From Chloroflexota bacterium (lineage in GTDB: Bacteria > Chloroflexota > Anaerolineae > Caldilineales > Caldilineaceae), in the NCBI GenBank assembly GCA_024277175.1, contig JAJRVT010000109.1:1-37764 (forward strand): a stretch of DNA of 37,764 bases, given 5' to 3'. Shown piece after piece: positions 36,328 to 37,764 of this stretch. Position numbers and translations under genes: made by a program. The notes under the pieces were generated by a model that worked only from the letters and a program-made list of their open reading frames with translations, ran no database searches and was not told the origin of the DNA. Numbering within the stretch: the first letter of the stretch is position 1; each line of letters opens with the position of its first letter.

Positions 36328-37764
36328 ATGTCGTCCAGACGCACCCCGGACCAAATCACATGGTATGACCGGGCCAAATATGTGGTTGCCATTCTTCTGG
36401 TCTTATTCATCACCCTGCTCTTCCTCGCCAACATGTTGCGGCACATGGGGGAACCGGGCCGGGCCGCGCTGATCACCCTTGTGACCCCGGTCCCCACTTA
36501 CACAGTGGACGCCGCAGCCCTGGCCGCGGCGCGCGCCATCGAAACCGCGGAGGCCGCGGCCCCCGTTGCGGAGGCGACTGAAACGCGGGTGTCTGAGCGC
36601 GCGGCGATTACTGAAACCGCGGCTATCACGTCCGGGGGCAAGATGGCCGGCGAGGTCGCCGTCACCGCGACCGAGGCCATCACCACAACTGGGGCGATCT
36701 CCCCGCTCGAACCCATTTCGCCCACGATCGTGGCGTCCGAAACCGCGCCTGTAGGCGAAATCGCGAGTGGAACGGGGATCACCGAAACCGCACCCGTGAC
36801 CGCGACGGAGATGATCACGGCTGCGCCCGGCATTACCGCTGCGGAGGCCGTCGCGCCTGAAACCACGCCGCCCGCCATCGATGTGGAAGGCCTGGCGGGG
36901 GACCTGTCCACCGGTCCGATCGCCTTCGCCGGCGTCAGCGAGCCGGGTGCGAAGGTGACCCTCCTCCTGGACGGCGCACCTCTGGGGCGGGCCACGGCCG
37001 ACGAGGAGGGCCGCTGGACCCTGGATGCGACTTTGCTCAAGCTCGGCGAATACACATTGCGCGCCCAGACCGACGGCGCGATGAGCGAGCCGGTCGCCAT
37101 CACCGTGGTCGCAGCGCCCGCAGGCGAAGCCATCACCGGTGGGGCTGCCATCACCGAGACCGCTGCCATCACTGCGACGGAGGCGATCACGGCTGCGCCC
37201 GCCATTTCGCCGGCGGAAGCCATTACCGTTGCCGGATCCGTCACCACAACCGAAGCCATCACCGTCGCCGGAGCGATCACGGCTGCGCCCGCCATTTCGC
37301 CGGCGGAAGCCATTACCGTTGCCGGATCCGTCACCACAACCGAAGCCATCACCGTCGCCGGAGCGATCACGGTTGCAGCCGGTATTTCGCCCACGGAAGC
37401 TATTACTGAAACCGCGCCTATCACCTCTGGGGAGGCGCTGACTGTGACGCCCGCCATCACCGCCGCAGGAGGACTTACGCCCACCACCGCGCTCACCATC
37501 GCTATCCCCACCCGTCCCGGGGGAGCCATTACGATCGCGGCTCCGGTGACGGCGACTGTCTCGCCCACCTCCTCCACGGTCATCACCGGCACCCCAGTCA
37601 TTACTGAGACCGTCGAACTAACCGGCAAGGGGGGTGCGGTCACCGAGACGGGCGTGCTGACCATGACCCAGCCGATTACTGAGACTGCCGGGATCACCGC
37701 CGCGGCTCCTGGAGAGGAAGCGCCCCTGCTGGCCCCCTTGACGGTGGAAAAAGTGGCGGTGGAC
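36328..37764 (+). CDS. Membrane-anchored repeat-rich protein with an Ig-like domain (runs off the right edge)
   Basis: The frame from the ATG at 36328 (AAAGGTG upstream) stays open for 479 codons to the window end. A short cytosolic part is followed by one transmembrane helix (about residues 20-40, VVAILLVLFITLLFLANML). Then come long Ala/Thr/Ile/Glu-rich stretches built of ITETA, ITATEA, ISPAEAITVAG and VTTTEAITVAG units, interrupted near residues 190-255 by a bacterial Ig-like domain (EPGAKVTLLLDGAPLGRATA, then GEYTLRAQTDG). It resembles a wall-spanning stalk. The C-terminal part, which may hold the functional domain, is outside the window. The long open frame on the opposite strand here is an effect of codon composition. 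Confidence 0.85.
   Translation, partial: MSSRRTPDQITWYDRAKYVVAILLVLFITLLFLANMLRHMGEPGRAALITLVTPVPTYTVDAAALAAARAIETAEAAAPVAEATETRVSERAAITETAAITSGGKMAGEVAVTATEAITTTGAISPLEPISPTIVASETAPVGEIASGTGITETAPVTATEMITAAPGITAAEAVAPETTPPAIDVEGLAGDLSTGPIAFAGVSEPGAKVTLLLDGAPLGRATADEEGRWTLDATLLKLGEYTLRAQTDGAMSEPVAITVVAAPAGEAITGGAAITETAAITATEAITAAPAISPAEAITVAGSVTTTEAITVAGAITAAPAISPAEAITVAGSVTTTEAITVAGAITVAAGISPTEAITETAPITSGEALTVTPAITAAGGLTPTTALTIAIPTRPGGAITIAAPVTATVSPTSSTVITGTPVITETVELTGKGGAVTETGVLTMTQPITETAGITAAAPGEEAPLLAPLTVEKVAVD
37183..37362 (+). repeat. Exact 90-bp tandem duplication within the repeat-rich protein gene
   Basis: 37183-37272 and 37273-37362 are identical by eye, each encoding 30 residues that include AAPAISPAEAITVAGSVTTT. 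A third, diverged partial unit starts at 37363 (GCGATCACGG). Identity at third codon positions points to a recent duplication. Confidence 0.9.

Noticed and set aside
36498-37697. A 399-codon open frame on the minus strand
   Set aside because: It is antisense to the repeat-rich plus-strand frame starting at 36328, which has a ribosome-binding site, a transmembrane helix and an Ig-like domain. The minus frame is low-complexity Val/Ala/Pro produced by the same repeats.

Overview
The window looks like a chromosomal contig of a GC-rich bacterium, most likely a member of the Chloroflexota (Anaerolineae/Caldilineae type). This is an inference from gene content: a large PA14/SH3 lipoprotein with Pro-Thr linkers, a single-chain pyruvate:ferredoxin oxidoreductase, a fused ECF ATPase, and many hairpin-type intergenic repeats. 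No rRNA, tRNA, CRISPR array, phage gene or transposase gene was seen.

Layout. 1-3.8 kb (minus strand): start of a sugar-type ABC ATPase, a DeoR regulator with a well-formed promoter and operator-like dyad, a DEAD-box helicase with a structured leader, and a small lipoprotein. 4.1-7.7 kb (plus): an 1175-residue surface lipoprotein (SH3b, three PA14-like domains, five copies of an Ig/TIG-like repeat). 7.8-15.5 kb (plus): an energy-metabolism block of CBS-ACT protein, NifJ, a dihydroorotate-dehydrogenase-like protein with a changed active site, a triple universal stress protein and a CBS-pair protein. 15.7-23 kb (plus): fused EcfA-A', EcfT, M20 peptidase, P1-family (NylC/DmpA type) hydrolase, an unusual EcfS, and a second P1-family hydrolase. 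I read this as one uptake-and-hydrolysis system for an unknown amide or peptide-like compound; it is the best candidate for an undescribed system here. An iron alcohol dehydrogenase follows (plus). Convergent to it is a minus-strand block: PaaK-like adenylating enzyme, methyltransferase, alpha/beta hydrolase and a coupled 41-codon leader ORF.

27.7-30.8 kb is a gene graveyard: a peptide ABC operon (dppA broken by frameshifts, dppB and dppC missing, dppD without a normal start, dppF cut before Walker A and fused to a sugar epimerase fragment), followed by a decayed, internally deleted copy of the neighbouring leader/hydrolase/methyltransferase block. 30.9-35.8 kb (minus): secreted FnIII-like protein, alpha/beta hydrolase, inositol-monophosphatase-family enzyme, N-formylglutamate-amidohydrolase-family enzyme and a TrkH/KtrB potassium channel subunit. 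36.1 kb to the end (plus): a small membrane peptide and a membrane-anchored, repeat-rich protein that runs off the window.

Across the window, at least six copies of a roughly 95-bp hairpin with conserved ends (TAGAACGCGGAT / ATCCGCGTTCTA) but a different, still-paired stem in each copy sit beside gene ends. One supplies a stop codon and one encodes the last residues of a protein. A second family, with ITRs of the AATTGAAGATTGAAGATT type, occurs as an inverted pair around the first P1 hydrolase gene.
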